A stretch of 64,000 nucleotides of DNA from Neopestalotiopsis rosae. Its lineage: Eukaryota > Ascomycota > Sordariomycetes > Amphisphaeriales > Sporocadaceae. The stretch is from the NCBI GenBank assembly GCA_023078685.1, contig JALGAS010000007.1, positions 3,410,001 through 3,474,000 on the forward strand, in the 5' to 3' direction. Positions within the stretch are counted from its first letter, which is position 1. The number at the start of each line of letters is the position of its first letter. The notes under the pieces were generated by a model. It saw nothing but the letters and a program-made list of their open reading frames with translations. It was not told where the DNA came from and made no database searches. A program made the position numbers and the translations under genes. Shown piece by piece: positions 1 to 17,880 of this stretch.

Positions 1-4046
<4,046 letters not shown>

Positions 4047-4383
4047 ATTCAGGAGTCAAAGCTATAAGGCATACAGCCACAAAATAGTAAAGACTTCCTT
4101 TGGGCCACAAGTTTTGGTGTAACGGGGAAAAGAGGGGGTCATTATGCAACACGGCTCTTACGACGATATCAGACGAATGAACACAAAAGACTGTGATGGT
4201 ATGAATCAATGACATAGATCCTACGCCCGAAACCACTTGATAGTAAAAACAAGAAAAAAACATTCTATCGGTTCCATTTAGTAAAGCCTCTCGTCATGTC
4301 CGCTTTTTGGAGCCTCCTGAAAACGCCGTGATCACCAAAATTACATCCCTGGAACATTTCTAAAACGTCGCTATCATGACTTC
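4047..4383. other. Convergent 3' spacer, GAPDH and RVB2
   Basis: This stretch holds the 3' untranslated regions of two convergent genes. There is an A-rich run near 4245-4262 (AAAACAAGAAAAAAACA). No further gene is seen. Confidence 0.5.
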
Positions 4384-5961
<1,578 letters not shown>

Positions 5962-7934
5962 CTTGATTGATGTTGTGTGTGATGGAGCGAAATGGTGGGT
6001 GTAGAAACAATGATGGAGAGCTGGTTTCCGACAGCCGAGGACGATGAGAGCTTCAATCAAATGAATGCGACGGGGAAATTTCGCTGGCGCAGCAGTCTGT
6101 CGCGCCAGACACTTCAGCCTCGCGCGTGGATAATGAGCTCACAGTTGGTACCGCGTCTGTGGCGTCCAGCGGCCAGCCTAATTGTGGCTGACGTGGGGTG
6201 GCAGCCTGCACTCATAGGCTCGACTGGACTCTGGCGATCTAGAGGCTTCTCTTCTTGACAACGGTCATGTCTCACTCTTTACTTTCTTCTTTACGGTCCC
6301 ATTTATTTCCTCTTCTGCGACATGCACTAGACACGTTGGCTTCGTTGCATTCAATTAACGCTTCCAAGTCTGATTGGTTCATAGTTTACACTCGCATTTA
6401 CGGTACATATTGCCATCCTTGGTGCCCATACTCCGTACTCTGATGTCTCAGGATTTCGAACATGGTATAACAGCTGCTGTTGGGTGGTAATTCTCTCTAG
6501 AGTGGATGTAATTTATTGACAACAGTCCCTGCAGTAACACTGAATCACGACAAGCAAGCATATTACTAATATCTTGCAAGTGTATAGAACACGCTGTAAA
6601 TGCTCATGTGTGATTCACAATGCTCCATGCAACTTGCTCATGGATGGGGGTGGGGCTGAACATGCTTTTTCTGTGCCTATCTGCACCTTCTAATGGTTCC
6701 AACCAGAACTACTTTGCTTCTGTTCCCGGCCACCTTATCAAAGGTAGTCTCTGCTCCGATGCACGAGAGGCAAGCGATATTTCCAACTTTGCACTTGTCA
6801 CCACACACACAGTACTGTGTAGACGTGCAAAGGATGCTCAGCTCGCTCTAGGCAAACAACCAGGGGTCGCTGCGGCCATGCTTTGGGCTGAATTGTATTG
6901 CAGCTAGATCGGCGCCCTGATGATACTACTGCAATGATCCTTTACAATTTGAGTTCATCCGCAACCTCCAGGCCATACCTATATTAGGACTCGCGCATGA
7001 CCCTGCTTTGAACTCCATGATATTTTAAGAATTAGACTCATGGTCTAACTATCGAGTTTCCTACTTACTTTGCATGGTACAACTCATTCCCGGAACTGAT
7101 TGAATCTACCAACCCGGCATGGTTTGCAGGAATATAAACGGTTCGCTGCAAACAACAGCATGGAAACATTGGTCCACGTTTGCTTGGCCTGGAAATCTGA
7201 TTACTCCGTTAATGTCTGGTTGTCTCGGCTTTTGGAGTAAACAGTTGAGAAAGTGGATACAACTCGTGGCAGGCCACACCCTGTTTCGCACCTGCCGTTC
7301 TTGCCCTTCTAATAAGGCACTTTGGCTGGGGACAAGCACAAACACTTTACTTACATACAGGGTCTTCAAACAGACTCTCTCAGTCGTCTGATTCTCTGTT
7401 TGACTCCTTCCATCGCAATTCAGCCAACGCGCAACAATCTGTTGGATCCGAAATTGACGCGTCAATAATCGGAAACTACCAGACGGCTCCAAACGCGCGG
7501 GGCTTATTGCAACAGTCCACGTGCTTAACGCCGTAACCGAGCCAACATACATCCAGCTTTGGCGGTAGCTAATCGCTGAGGGGTTGCGCTATCACAAAGT
7601 CTTAGTGGCTACATTTGCAGTCGCGATTACAGACGCAGGCCGATAGAACTGATGCGCCACAGCACAAACGCGACTATCGTATACTCTTTGCGCGGGTTAG
7701 GAGCCAGGATCCGCAAGTTGACTGACGGTCTGCAGCCGTTGGGGGGATATTGGGTATCTCTTCGAACCTGCCTGCAACCCAGTCCGTTTGACGGCACCTT
7801 GCAGCTTGCTGCAACTTTCGGTATTGGGGACGCGGCGTACCTGGGTTCCGGTTGACCCTCTTCGCATAGTCCAAAAACGTGTGAAGTCACCAAACGATTG
7901 ATACATTCTGCGCAAAGCATGATTGGACAGCAGC
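5962..7934. other. Divergent intergenic region, nothing recognised
   Basis: About 2 kb lies between the RVB2 start and the coiled-coil gene start, presumably holding both promoters. Several open frames of 60-150 codons occur but none has a splice structure or family resemblance that I recognise. Confidence 0.45.
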
Positions 7935-10787
7935 ATGTCACATCGACAGATCGGCTTCGACGACGAGCGTCGTCGCTCTGTGCCACATTTCCTAGGAGAC
8001 AACCTCAGAGCTGATACATATCGACCAAGTGAACTCAAAGATCGCGCAAGGGAAAGTGATCGGGACCGGTATAAGGATGGCAACCGCGACTACACTCGTG
8101 ACCGCGATCGACGTGATGATAGACGGTCAGACCGCCAACCTGAGCAGAGCCCACGTCGCACTCTATCTTCGGACCAGGGCAAGGGTGATGACACTCGGCC
8201 AAGAAGCATACCTCTCTCAAAAATTGATACGTCAGTCCTCAGCGCACCCAAGGGACCTCGTACCCCTCGAACCCAGGCTCCGTTGTCTGGCAATGCGTCT
8301 CCCGTTATCTCTCGCGGCGGCCCGGCAACCACGGCAAGCCTCGCGACTTCCACAACAGGTAAATCCACTTTAATAAGCATACCATCGTGTTTGTGCATTG
8401 CCAGCAGAACTTGACTAACGATCATACAAGCTCCAGATACCTCCAAGTCAGCTGCGTCTCGTCCCTCTAGTCCAAGCAACAACACCATGCCGGCCCCGAA
8501 AGCATTGTGCTCGGAACAACAGCCTGCCATGGACGCCATGTACAAGCTTGTTGATTTCCTGTATTGGAGGTACAAATATCAAATGGAGAGCAATGGCAAG
8601 AGCAGGGAGATCGAGGCACGGGATCAGGAAGCGAAAAAGTGGAAAGCCCAACAAGCCATATTTCCACAACAACTAAAACTTAATCAAGGAGCAAAAGAGC
8701 GCCTTATTGCGGAAAGGACCGAATTCGAAACGAAATTCAAGAGGGCGGATGCGAAAATGGCGTCGTTGTTGAAAGCAGCAATAGCCGAGCTCGTCAATTG
8801 CCATTCAACGTCCCATGCGACTGTGCCTGAGAAGTCCACGGTCCCGTTCGTAGATACTGCCCCTATGCTTGCGATGGAGCAAAGAATGGCTGCTTTGGAG
8901 CAACGTTGCACAGATTCTCAGACCGCGGCCAATGACACGATTCAAACACTCCGATCAGAACGGGCGGCAGCCGATAGAAAGATCAAGGAGTTGACGGATA
9001 GATGGGCCAATGCCGAGAAGCAGATCGAGCAGGTGAAGCACAATACCGAGAACGCATTCAAGGAGCTGCAGGACACAAATGAGAAGGAGATTAGGGAGCT
9101 GAAGAATGACCGAGCCACCACAGAGGAAGAGGTCAAGAATCTGAAAGCTCTTCTCGCAAGGTTGTCCAAGAAGGAAACAGTAGCAATCGACAAGGATGCC
9201 AGGCAAGAAATCAGAGATGCCAAGGAAAATCTCGACTCCGTCAAAAAGTCTGTTGACTCGTGCTGGAGTTATTCAACGCAGAGCTTCAAGACGGCAGAAG
9301 AGCAAAGAAAAAGGTCCGAGAAAGAGGTGCAAGAGAGCATGGAGCAACTACAACATCGGGCTTCCTCTCTGGAAAGCCTCACCAACGACGATACTCGAAT
9401 CAAGAGCCTAGAGGCCAAATTCGACCAAGGTCAGCAAAACGTGGCGAAGCTTGAAGTCCGCTTGGGTGTCTCAGAGCAGGCTTTAAGCAACTGCGAAGAT
9501 TTGTCTCAAAATGTCAATAACATGACCGCGGAAATTTCGAAGCTTAAGGGTACATTCAATGATCTGCAGGTCGCCTTTAATGACATCGATCGCGAGCGGA
9601 TTGAGGAGATTCTCGATGATTGGACAACCCACAATTTTGGGGACATGATCTTGGAGTCGAGTCGTCTAGTCAAAGATTTACAGACTGATGTCGGCTTACT
9701 GAAGACACTGAAGCCACAGGCAAGCCATTTGTTAGATGGAGATAGCAGAGATGCGCGCCATAACCAACAAGCTCCCTCACTGGACATGAGGGAGAGTCTG
9801 GAAGGCAGCATGGATGATGAGATCCGTCAAGAACTATCTTCTTTGAAGGGAGAAATCCACGCCCTGAAGAAATCAATCTCTGAGGGAGAGAAATCACTCC
9901 TGGAGAAGGTGCAAAGCACAGTAATGCAAAGCAACGAGCTGATGGGTGGCGAGATTGACGGCATAGACAACCGCACAAACGAGTTGTCTCATCGCGTTGG
10001 TATTCTGGAATCGAAAGGCGTCCAAGCTAGGACCCCGGCGCCTACACCTCAGCACGACACTCGCGTGAGCCCCGTCACTATTGATTCGCACCTTGCCAAT
10101 AGGATCAAGGCTATTGAAGATGCAGATCTGGTGACAAGTCTAAGCAACATTACCCAAAAACTTGACCAGTACTGCCAATCATTTGACCAAAGTCGAAGAG
10201 ACGGCGGCGCTGAGGAAATCAACATGCTGAAGATGGCTTACCAGAATCTAAACAATGCACTGAAAGAACTCAGCAATAAAGTGCGAGGTCAACTCGACCA
10301 GCAAGAGCTACAGCTGCAGAATATGAATGCTCATTTTAACAATATGAACACTCGAGCCATGGCACAGACGATTCTCAGTCAGCTTGACTCGTATACTACA
10401 AGATTCGGTCCTCAATTCGATATAGTAAACGCCAGACTGGACCGAGTGGAGGGACGTTTTGATACATTTGTTCGCCTATTCCAGCCTGATCCCAATGCTC
10501 AGGACCAAACCAATAAGAGACCGACAGGGTCTCTAGATCTTGATGCGGCAAACAAGAGAAGACGAATGGCAAGTGGCAGTCCTGCCTTTGGCACCCCGGC
10601 CTTTGCCTCTTTCTCCGGGTCTGGTTCTGGTTCTGTCATGGCGTCACCACAACAGATTCAGCAGCAATTGCAACCGCAACAAATACAGCTGCAACAAATG
10701 CAGCCACGGCAAATGCAGCCGCAACAAATGCAACAACAACACATGCAATCCCAGCAGATGCAACAAATGCCCACACAGCCACGATAG
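7935..10787 (+). CDS. Long coiled-coil protein of unknown function
   Basis: I do not recognise the family. Exons 7935-8358 and 8431-10787 encode 926 aa. The intron is 72 nt, with a TGACTAACG branch site and an ACAAG acceptor. Residues about 1-100 are very rich in Arg, Asp and Ser with repeated RD/DR dipeptides, resembling RS/RD-type disordered tails. The middle (about 200-720) is heptad-like, rich in Glu, Lys, Leu and Gln, and predicts long coiled coils. Near residue 850 is a basic ANKRRR cluster that could serve as a nuclear signal. It is followed by a Gly/Ser stretch and a Gln/Met-rich tail. I chose the ATG at 7935 (MSHRQIG) because upstream in-frame codons are not ATG. A nuclear or cytoskeletal scaffold role is only inference. 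It converges on PTH2. Confidence 0.8.
10660..10778 (+). repeat. CAR/ATG-rich low-complexity tract encoding a Gln/Met tail
   Basis: Imperfect repeats of CAACAAATG / CAGCAGATG encode reiterated Gln-Gln-Met units at the C-terminus of the coiled-coil protein. Such tracts are prone to length variation between strains. It is coding and in frame. Confidence 0.8.
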
Positions 10788-11425
10788 AGGTATCATACTC
10801 ACCTCCTTGTTGGTTCTGTTTTCCATATGTTTCTGCTTCCACATATGTGGTGAGGTTTGTCGGTGGCTCAAGCGTTTGCTTTTAATTTCATCTTTTCACA
10901 ATTCCAAGGATACCCCAAGACATTGCCTCAGTTTCAAAGTAGGGAAGGGCGTGTTGGCGCAGATGGCACAAGTGAGTATTGGGACCAAGGGCGTCCCTAA
11001 ATGAATCTTACGATACAGCGCATGTAGCAATAAATAGGATCAATACGATAATGGCATAATTTCAAGAAACTGTAGTAATCTTCAGCTACTTTATGCATAC
11101 AACAAATGGTATCTTGCTGAAATGACTTGAACATCAAGTGAAATGCGCGGACAGTTTGTCTAGATTGCCTGTTATTGCACGTTTTCCTGCTTGCCTTGCA
11201 TTTTTCCTACTCTTATTGCCATACCAAATCTATGCTCTATGAAAACTTTTCTCAAACGCTTTTCCCATTTGCACATGCATATAACCCCCGGCTGCATCGT
11301 GATTATTCATTGGCAGCGACGAATGTCGTTACTCTCCAACTATAATCCTCTCACTCATTCCTGAGATATTGGCGGAATTCTCTAGGACCAGTCTCAATGT
11401 TTTGTTCTGCTTCCACATTGTCTCA
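10788..11425. other. Convergent 3' spacer
   Basis: About 640 bp separate the stops of the coiled-coil gene and PTH2. An AATAAA-like element occurs near 11030 (GCAATAAATAGG) and is a candidate plus-strand poly(A) signal. Nothing else is recognised. Confidence 0.45.
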
Positions 11426-12205
11426 TCACAACAGCTTCAGACCACCAGTGACCTTGTCGACGAGGCTCTTAGGGGCAGGTCCAACGCCGAGGACAGTCAT
11501 GCTTCCGGCCTCGATTTGGGTGCGCCCAGCGTCCTGGATGTACTCGGCAGTCAGGCCCATGGCGCGGGCGCGCTTGTGTAGCTCCAACAGCTCCTCTTGG
11601 GATTTGATCTGAACGGCAATCTTGGCCTGGCCATGGCGCTCCCAGCGCCGCAGGTAACGGCCACCGGGCGAGCTTGAGGAGGCGGCTGCGAGTTTCTTGT
11701 AGCAGGCGAGGGTGGCGTGAGAGCACTGAGCTGCGATCTTGCCTGTGTTTGAGAAAGACGATTAGCGTATGCGAAATAACGATTGAAACTCAAGGTCGAG
11801 GGCAAGACAGAAAGAAGAACCCATACCCTTGGTCATGCCCAGATCCGTCCGCACCACCAAGACCAGCTTGCATTCCTCGTTTGGGTCGGCAGCTAGCTCG
11901 TCCAGCTCAGAAATCGTGTTATTCTTGACACTCTTTACCCGCTGCTCCTTTCTATCGGCATCCAGAGACCTAGTCCAGTTCGGGGCGTGGTCGAGCAGGG
12001 TGTCGTCCTCGTCCACGTCCGACTCCTCGCTCTCTTCGGGGTCGGCCAGGTTGCGGCGGCGCTCCTCTATCAGGTCGGGGCTCAGAAAGTAGCCGCGGAT
12101 CGAGTAGACGCCCATCATGAAGCCCGAGAGGAAGGCGACGATGCTGGTCGACAGGATCATGGCCGTCGGCGTAAAGCTGAAGCCGGGTTTCTCGTCGAAA
12201 GACAT
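11426..12205 (-). CDS. PTH2: Peptidyl-tRNA hydrolase 2 (PTH2 family), membrane-anchored
   Basis: Pth2 enzymes cleave the ester bond of peptidyl-tRNAs released from stalled ribosomes and recycle tRNA. Exons 12205-11827 and 11742-11426 give 231 aa with an 84-nt intron. Residues about 12-35 form one hydrophobic segment, matching the N-terminal anchor of eukaryotic Pth2/Bit1 (outer mitochondrial membrane). An acidic linker (about 55-72) follows. The catalytic domain starts at about residue 110 with LVLVVRTDLGMTKGK and AAQCSHATLACYK, and continues through AKIAVQIKSQEEL to the conserved C-terminal TVLGVGPAP. The intron falls in the Gly codon between GMTK and KIAAQ. The assignment to PTH2 rather than the bacterial PTH1 type is clear from these motifs. 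Confidence 0.95.
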
Positions 12206-14756
12206 GGCGGGTCTGTGGAATACTTTTTTTCCCTATTATTTTCGCCGCGATGCCTGGAGCACTACCTCCGGAGCGAGTTTTCTGTGCAAGAGAGACTGAG
12301 GAGCAGCTCTGCTTCAGGTGTTCTAAATTTCAAGTCTTGAGTCGTGTTTAGAGGTGGTTGTCGACCCAATTGGGTGGTGGTCTGTCGTTATGAGTTGCGA
12401 ATGCGGCTCAACTTGAGATGTTGATCTAACCTGAACACCTGTGCGGACAAGGTAAGGAGCTTCGGGAGCTAAATTGGGTATCAGACAAGGGACAAAAAAA
12501 GAAGGCCCCCAAAACACGTACCTAAGCGCGACCCCACGTCAATAATAGCGGTTCCAGTGCGCTGTTCTGGAACGCCTAAAACGTCTTTCCCATGACAAGG
12601 TTCCATCCAATTTTCACTGGGCGCCCCTAGGTGTACTATACCTGCGAGAGCCGCAAGATCAATTGATTTTACATCTTGTCACTCGTTGGAGACATTTTGC
12701 TTCATGTCGTGCACTATGCTGTACCTGGATTTTAGTGAGAATGACATGAATGACGGGACTATCGTACCGAGCTGCGTGTAATACTCAAGAACTATAAAAA
12801 TCTCTACTCAGTCAATAGACATTAAGCTTTAATGAGTTCTACTTTTTGAATGATCATCATGGCTAAGAGTGCACCTGGTTATGCTTGGAAAGACATTTCT
12901 GCTTGACGGATCACAAACTTCACTCGTGAGATTCATTGGGCGCTATGAATCATTCTTTCTTCACAATTCATCATCATGGCAATTTGAATTTCGTTTTCCA
13001 ATCCTTGGATTAGCATCCGAACAGCCAGTAGTCAGCAACCAGTCCCATCTTGGGATTCCAGAAGAGGTCAGAAACGTGAGATCGACCGGCACATCGCTGT
13101 CTGCACCAAACCCAATCTGGGATTTTTCTGTAGGCACTATAACTTACAGAGGATGCCAGTCAGCAAGTCAATTAGCGAGTCGCCTTGTGCGGCTTGCCTT
13201 ATCAAGAGCACCAGTGGACTGGACGTATCATACTTGTCAAACCTGCGAGATAGATACCATGTTGATTACCCCCTCTTTTCATTGGGATGATTTGTCTGTC
13301 TTCTTTCCGATTGGGAACAATGTGAAAACAAAACCTTTTCATATTTTTGATTGTACATACATGTTTGTGCGTTTCTTGCTTTGCCATATCTCCATCTGTC
13401 TCTTGGCTTTGGTTTGCATTCGCTCGGGCTCGCTTCCAAGGCCTACGGACGTCGGAGATAGGTACATTAATCTAGGTTAGGTACCTTGCTAGCCCAAGCG
13501 CATGCCCAGATTCATCACTGGTAGCAACCGTCAACTTTAACCTCTCCGCCGCCCCCAGGGAGCCAGGCCAAAAAACAAGGAGGACCCCGTCGCGGATCAA
13601 ATCAGCCAAGTGGGAATCGCCCAGCCGCCGCCCGCCAAACCTGCCCTTGTCCACCTACCAGACTACTACCTTACCACCTTTCAGCTCTCAATTGGGATTG
13701 GATCTGACCCCGTCCCCCTACCATCCACATACACTTACTTACCTTGCCTACTATTGACCTCTCCCGGCCACTTGAGACAAATCGGACGGACAAGCGAAGC
13801 ACAAGCACAGGCAAGCAAGCACAACACAGGCACATTGTCCGAAGAGAGATACTGCCCACGCCATACAATAACTTTTTTTTTTTTGACTTGCCTGCAATTG
13901 TTCCCTATTGTTCGCACATTCTATTCTTGACGCGACCCATAACCCCCCAGACATTTTCGACTGGACGGGTTGGATGCGCTCGCGCACACCACTGTCGCAA
14001 AGGGTTACAAGCATTGGGAGGCTTGGATAAGTCAGCACCCGCACGCCCAGTCGCGTATTCGACCAGCACCGCAAGACTCCTGGGAAAACAGGACCCAGAC
14101 CCAGAGCCGCCCCCCGACACGACGACGACGCGGCCAACCCACGATAAGGCGCGAATTGCTGCTTGCCCGCATTGCTACCACACACAACTTCAACGCCCGG
14201 CTGAGTTGCGCATCTTTGATCGAGAGCATCGCGCCGCAGCTTCGTATTTCCCGAGTTGATCGACCATCAGCAAGTCGCGTCGCTCATCAACTACTTACTC
14301 CCCCCATCCATCTTCCACCCAAGGTCAGTATGCGGCCCGCATTTACCGCTCCCTATCCTACCCTTTCCTTTCCTATTCTATCCTATCTTATATAGCACAC
14401 CGCGATGTGAGATATCATCATGACCTCCTCAGACATAGCTGCGCCTCTTCTGTCCCGTCCAGAGGAACGCTCATATCTTAATTCCTTTTGTTCGTTTGCA
14501 CCTGCTTGTCCCGATTTTACTGCATCATGCAGCAGCTGTTTAAATCAATTCCCATCACCCTGGGGATCACTACCGCTAAACTCTAAAGTTCAGATATTCC
14601 TATTCTACATAATCTCTCCACCCGCGCAACGGCGATCCTTTGTCCACCTCGACGCAGCTACCTACATAAAGGAATAATTCCAATACCTGCTGCATATTTT
14701 GATGAAACCGTATCGATACTGCGCGCAGCTGCTCGAGCTTGCATGAGGACAAAGAG
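12206..14756. other. Divergent intergenic region with a probable long 5' leader
   Basis: About 2.5 kb lies between divergent starts. An ORF from an ATG at 12881 is open for about 200 codons but has no recognisable domain, and I do not call it. Positions about 13640-14756 are C-rich and probably include the promoter and long leader of the next gene. A possible leader intron starts at GTCAGT near 14322. Poly(T) occurs at about 13873-13882. Confidence 0.4.
14348..14396 (+). repeat. Pyrimidine-rich CCTAT/CCTTT degenerate repeat
   Basis: A run of about 45 nt consists of degenerate CCTAT, CCTTT and CTATT units in the inferred 5' leader of the downstream gene. It may be a core-promoter pyrimidine tract or the polypyrimidine part of a leader intron. 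I cannot tell which from sequence alone. Confidence 0.5.
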
Positions 14757-17036
14757 ATGACCATGGAGGCGGCAGCCAAGTCCATCAAGAGTCTGATCAG
14801 CGTCTTGCCCGACCGCCCCCATCAATTGTCCATCGTGCCCGATTCGCGATACAAGCTCCAGCCCAACGATACGCGTCTGGAGGAAGATGCCATTCGGCCT
14901 CTTCAATACATGACCTATCTGTTCGACATCGACCGAGGTCTTTTGCTCACCAGAGCATATTCAGACATACGCGACGAAGAGAGTTATGCGCCCAAGCTCT
15001 CAAAGCCGCCACAAGATCCAACTAAACCAAAGACAAAAGTCTCCCTGCAGGACTACAAGAAAAAGAAGCAGGAAAACAATTCAGCGGCCGACAGCAACAC
15101 GCCGACGCCCAGGCCCACTGCGCCCAAGACTGTCGACAAGGAGCGAGCACCCGTTCTCAAAAAGGAGGAATCACCTTCAGTCGACAGTATGTTGAAATCG
15201 ACTACTCTGAAAAAGCCTCACCCCAGCTTACCTCCAAAACCCGACGTCCGTCGCCCGGGTGCCGAGCCGTCTCCTGAGAGAAAGAAGCGGCCTACGGACG
15301 TGAATGAGGAGCGCTCCATAAAACGAAACAAGCTTGAGGGTACCCCCAATGGACTACCTCGAGTACCGTCCAAGTCCGAGGCGCACAGCCGGACGGTTGA
15401 CAAGTCAAGCCTCAACGATAAAAAGTCGTCCAAGGAACTGAAGCCTTCGCCGATGCCAGCCACGAATGGCAGGTCCTCTATTAATAACACAAGCACACGG
15501 GGTCCTTCGCCCCGGCCGAGCAGCCAGGCCAATGGGTCGTCGCAAAAATCCGTCGCGAGCAAAGACAGCACACCCAGGAAAGAGAAATCGAGTTCGGGTT
15601 CAAAGGAGCTCAAATCTATCCCCATGTTGTCGCCACTTGGCCCGGAACTTGGTTCCATGATTCCAGGATATGACTCCAGTCCACGAACGAAAGTAGGAGA
15701 GAAGGATAAGGATGCAAAGTCGCAGAGCAGGCGAGCACGTGAGGAGCCAGACCGTTCCTCGACACCCAAAAAGAACAAATTCGAGCTCCCACCGCTCCTT
15801 TCGCCAACCCTACCCCCTGTTGTCAGGGAAGCACAGGCTTCAGCAGACAAGGACAAGGACAAGAGATTAAATGGTCTCTCGAGTCAACTCGCAGATGTTA
15901 CCAGTGCTAAGAAGGCCCCAGCAAAACTAGACAGAGATGACGTTGATGGCAAGGAAGGGAAGGAGGAAGAGCGGACCAAGATTGTAAAGCTCAAGTATCC
16001 AAAGAGAGTCGCTAAGACCATCTCTCGGTTACTGGCATTGGCGCCCAAGAAGAAACCCGACACATCGAGGAAGGAGCTTTTGGAGCCGCCAAGGAGAGAC
16101 GATCGTCCGGCCCGGGAGCGTTCCGAAAGCGCGGAGCCACCGTCGACGGCAACGGCCCGCAAGCGTCCCCGTACGGCTACGGACGCGGCCGACCACCCGT
16201 CTGCTGCGATCAAGCGACCAAGAACCTCGGAAGTTGTGCAACCTTCGACGCCATCAAAGCATAGCATCGCGATGCAACGCGTAGCTTCGAGCAGTTCGCA
16301 GGCTGGGACACCCGGTACTACAAACAATCTCACCCCAGCAGCTCCCGTTCCTGATCGGCGGTCAGCTTCTGTGGATCCTGAAAGGACGGGCAAGCTACGC
16401 GAGAAGAACACCACATTGACCGCACTCGGCACAAAGCTGAAACACCAACGGGATCGTATCATGAGGCCAAATGGCGTCTTGTCAACAAACCCGACCCAGC
16501 GGGATCGCCACGCTCTCATGGCCACGGACTTGCAGTCACTGGTGGCGTACATGGCGGCTTTCCAGGCCATGGACGAGCTGCGAGACATTGAGCGCAAAGT
16601 CAGGGATCCAAGCTTGTGGAAGAGTCTTGTTCCCCTCATCAAAGTGTACAGAGGCGATTGCGGCCACTCGAGTCAGCTCACGGCATTGATCACACGATTG
16701 CACTGTATTGCTCTGTTATGGCTTAGTCGAACTTTGGTAGCCTTAGGTCCCGAAAACGCCAAGAACGCGAGAGAGCTATTCCAGCTCGCCAAGGATCAAG
16801 AGTACTTGTGGAAGCAGGCGAATGAGACCAGAAGACGACTGGATGACGCCCATGGTAGTGATGACGGCGGTACGGTAGCCAAGCTCATTGACCAACTTGG
16901 CCCCTGGTCGACTCCGGAAGACGTCGTGGCCACTACGCTCAAGATTCTACGAAAGGTCATACGACTTGACGACGAAAAGTTTGTGCCAGCGCGCGAACTG
17001 GTGCAAGCTTGCGAGCCACTCACAAACGGCCCATGA
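14757..17036 (+). CDS. Ser/Pro/Lys-rich basic protein of unknown function (probably nuclear)
   Basis: I do not recognise a named family. The single exon gives 759 aa from the ATG at 14757 (MTMEAAAKSIKSLI). Two ordered-looking ends flank a long disordered middle. Residues about 5-75 contain LFDIDRGLLLTRAYSDIRDE. The C-terminal block of about 190 aa (from GTKLKHQRDRIM to the end) is predicted helical, with DLQSLVAYMAAFQAMDELRDIERK and ALLWLSRTLVALGP. The middle is dense in Ser, Pro, Lys and Arg, with basic clusters such as ERKKRP, RSIKRNK and ARKRPR that look like nuclear signals. Charged Lys-Asp runs (DKDKDKR) occur. A chromatin or transcription role is inference from composition only. The gene converges on the MFS gene with an 844-bp spacer. 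Confidence 0.8.
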   Translation: MTMEAAAKSIKSLISVLPDRPHQLSIVPDSRYKLQPNDTRLEEDAIRPLQYMTYLFDIDRGLLLTRAYSDIRDEESYAPKLSKPPQDPTKPKTKVSLQDYKKKKQENNSAADSNTPTPRPTAPKTVDKERAPVLKKEESPSVDSMLKSTTLKKPHPSLPPKPDVRRPGAEPSPERKKRPTDVNEERSIKRNKLEGTPNGLPRVPSKSEAHSRTVDKSSLNDKKSSKELKPSPMPATNGRSSINNTSTRGPSPRPSSQANGSSQKSVASKDSTPRKEKSSSGSKELKSIPMLSPLGPELGSMIPGYDSSPRTKVGEKDKDAKSQSRRAREEPDRSSTPKKNKFELPPLLSPTLPPVVREAQASADKDKDKRLNGLSSQLADVTSAKKAPAKLDRDDVDGKEGKEEERTKIVKLKYPKRVAKTISRLLALAPKKKPDTSRKELLEPPRRDDRPARERSESAEPPSTATARKRPRTATDAADHPSAAIKRPRTSEVVQPSTPSKHSIAMQRVASSSSQAGTPGTTNNLTPAAPVPDRRSASVDPERTGKLREKNTTLTALGTKLKHQRDRIMRPNGVLSTNPTQRDRHALMATDLQSLVAYMAAFQAMDELRDIERKVRDPSLWKSLVPLIKVYRGDCGHSSQLTALITRLHCIALLWLSRTLVALGPENAKNARELFQLAKDQEYLWKQANETRRRLDDAHGSDDGGTVAKLIDQLGPWSTPEDVVATTLKILRKVIRLDDEKFVPARELVQACEPLTNGP

Positions 17037-17880
17037 TGAGCATGACTGCCAAGTCGACCGAACATACATTTTCCTTTGCCTCTGTATATTATTAACGACC
17101 CTGATGACACTGATACCAAATAATTTCTTCATTTATCCGGCGGTTGCACTGGTACCGATTTCGAACTCGAACAAATACGGAAGAAGTCTGGAGGAAGTGA
17201 AGATGGACGGTTAATAGGGACCTGGCTATCTATTCTTTGCAAGAAGAGGAATTCTATCAGAGCACATATTTCGAAAGAAGGCGTTTGGTGCGTGTGGATG
17301 TACTATAAGTGCTTCATTCTTGTCGTATAGTTCAGCAGATGCGTACACGCTACAATGGAAGATCCGCACAGGTGGTGATGCGGTCGGAGTTCAGTACCTG
17401 CGGCGCGGTACCTGCTGAAAGTCAGGAAGACCAGAAGAAACAGGACGCAGACCCGAAAGGGAGTTGAAATTTTGGGCGAGAGGCGATCATTGTTGCTTTG
17501 ATGATATCCCCACGGCTTGGCCGAGCAATGACAATATATTGCAAATGAATTGTGCTTGTTTGTGCATCGTGTCGTGACTAATCCTGCTGAAGAAGACAGC
17601 ATGAATGGAATTCTTGAGGAGTATCCAGTTTGGAGACAGCGAATAATCAAACATTGCCTTGATAACAGTTATTGAATTATTTTTATTTCATACTGCTATT
17701 GTACCGGCAAGGGATCCTATAACAAGACCTGCACACTTTTGGTGCGTTGTGTCGTAGACTTTCTATATCCACACTCGCCGTGACTAGTGCCCATTCATCC
17801 GCTTCCGTTGAAAGCAGTTCGTCGACCATGGACGCTGACATGTCGTCTTTTTGTTGACTATCTACAAGTCGACACTAGAC
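17037..17880. other. Convergent spacer, nothing recognised
   Basis: This spacer lies between the stops of two convergent genes and should contain both 3' untranslated regions. An A/T-rich patch lies near 17665-17700. No gene, repeat or RNA was recognised. Confidence 0.45.

Noticed and set aside
7740..7860. GGTTCGAAGAG on the minus strand as a possible tRNA B-box
   Set aside because: No A-box or acceptor stem at the right distance, so no cloverleaf can be drawn.
12881..13480. Plus-strand frame of about 200 codons
   Set aside because: It lacks any recognisable domain, and its composition (rich in Ser, Phe, Leu, Cys) fits translated noncoding DNA. It could be reconsidered if transcripts exist.
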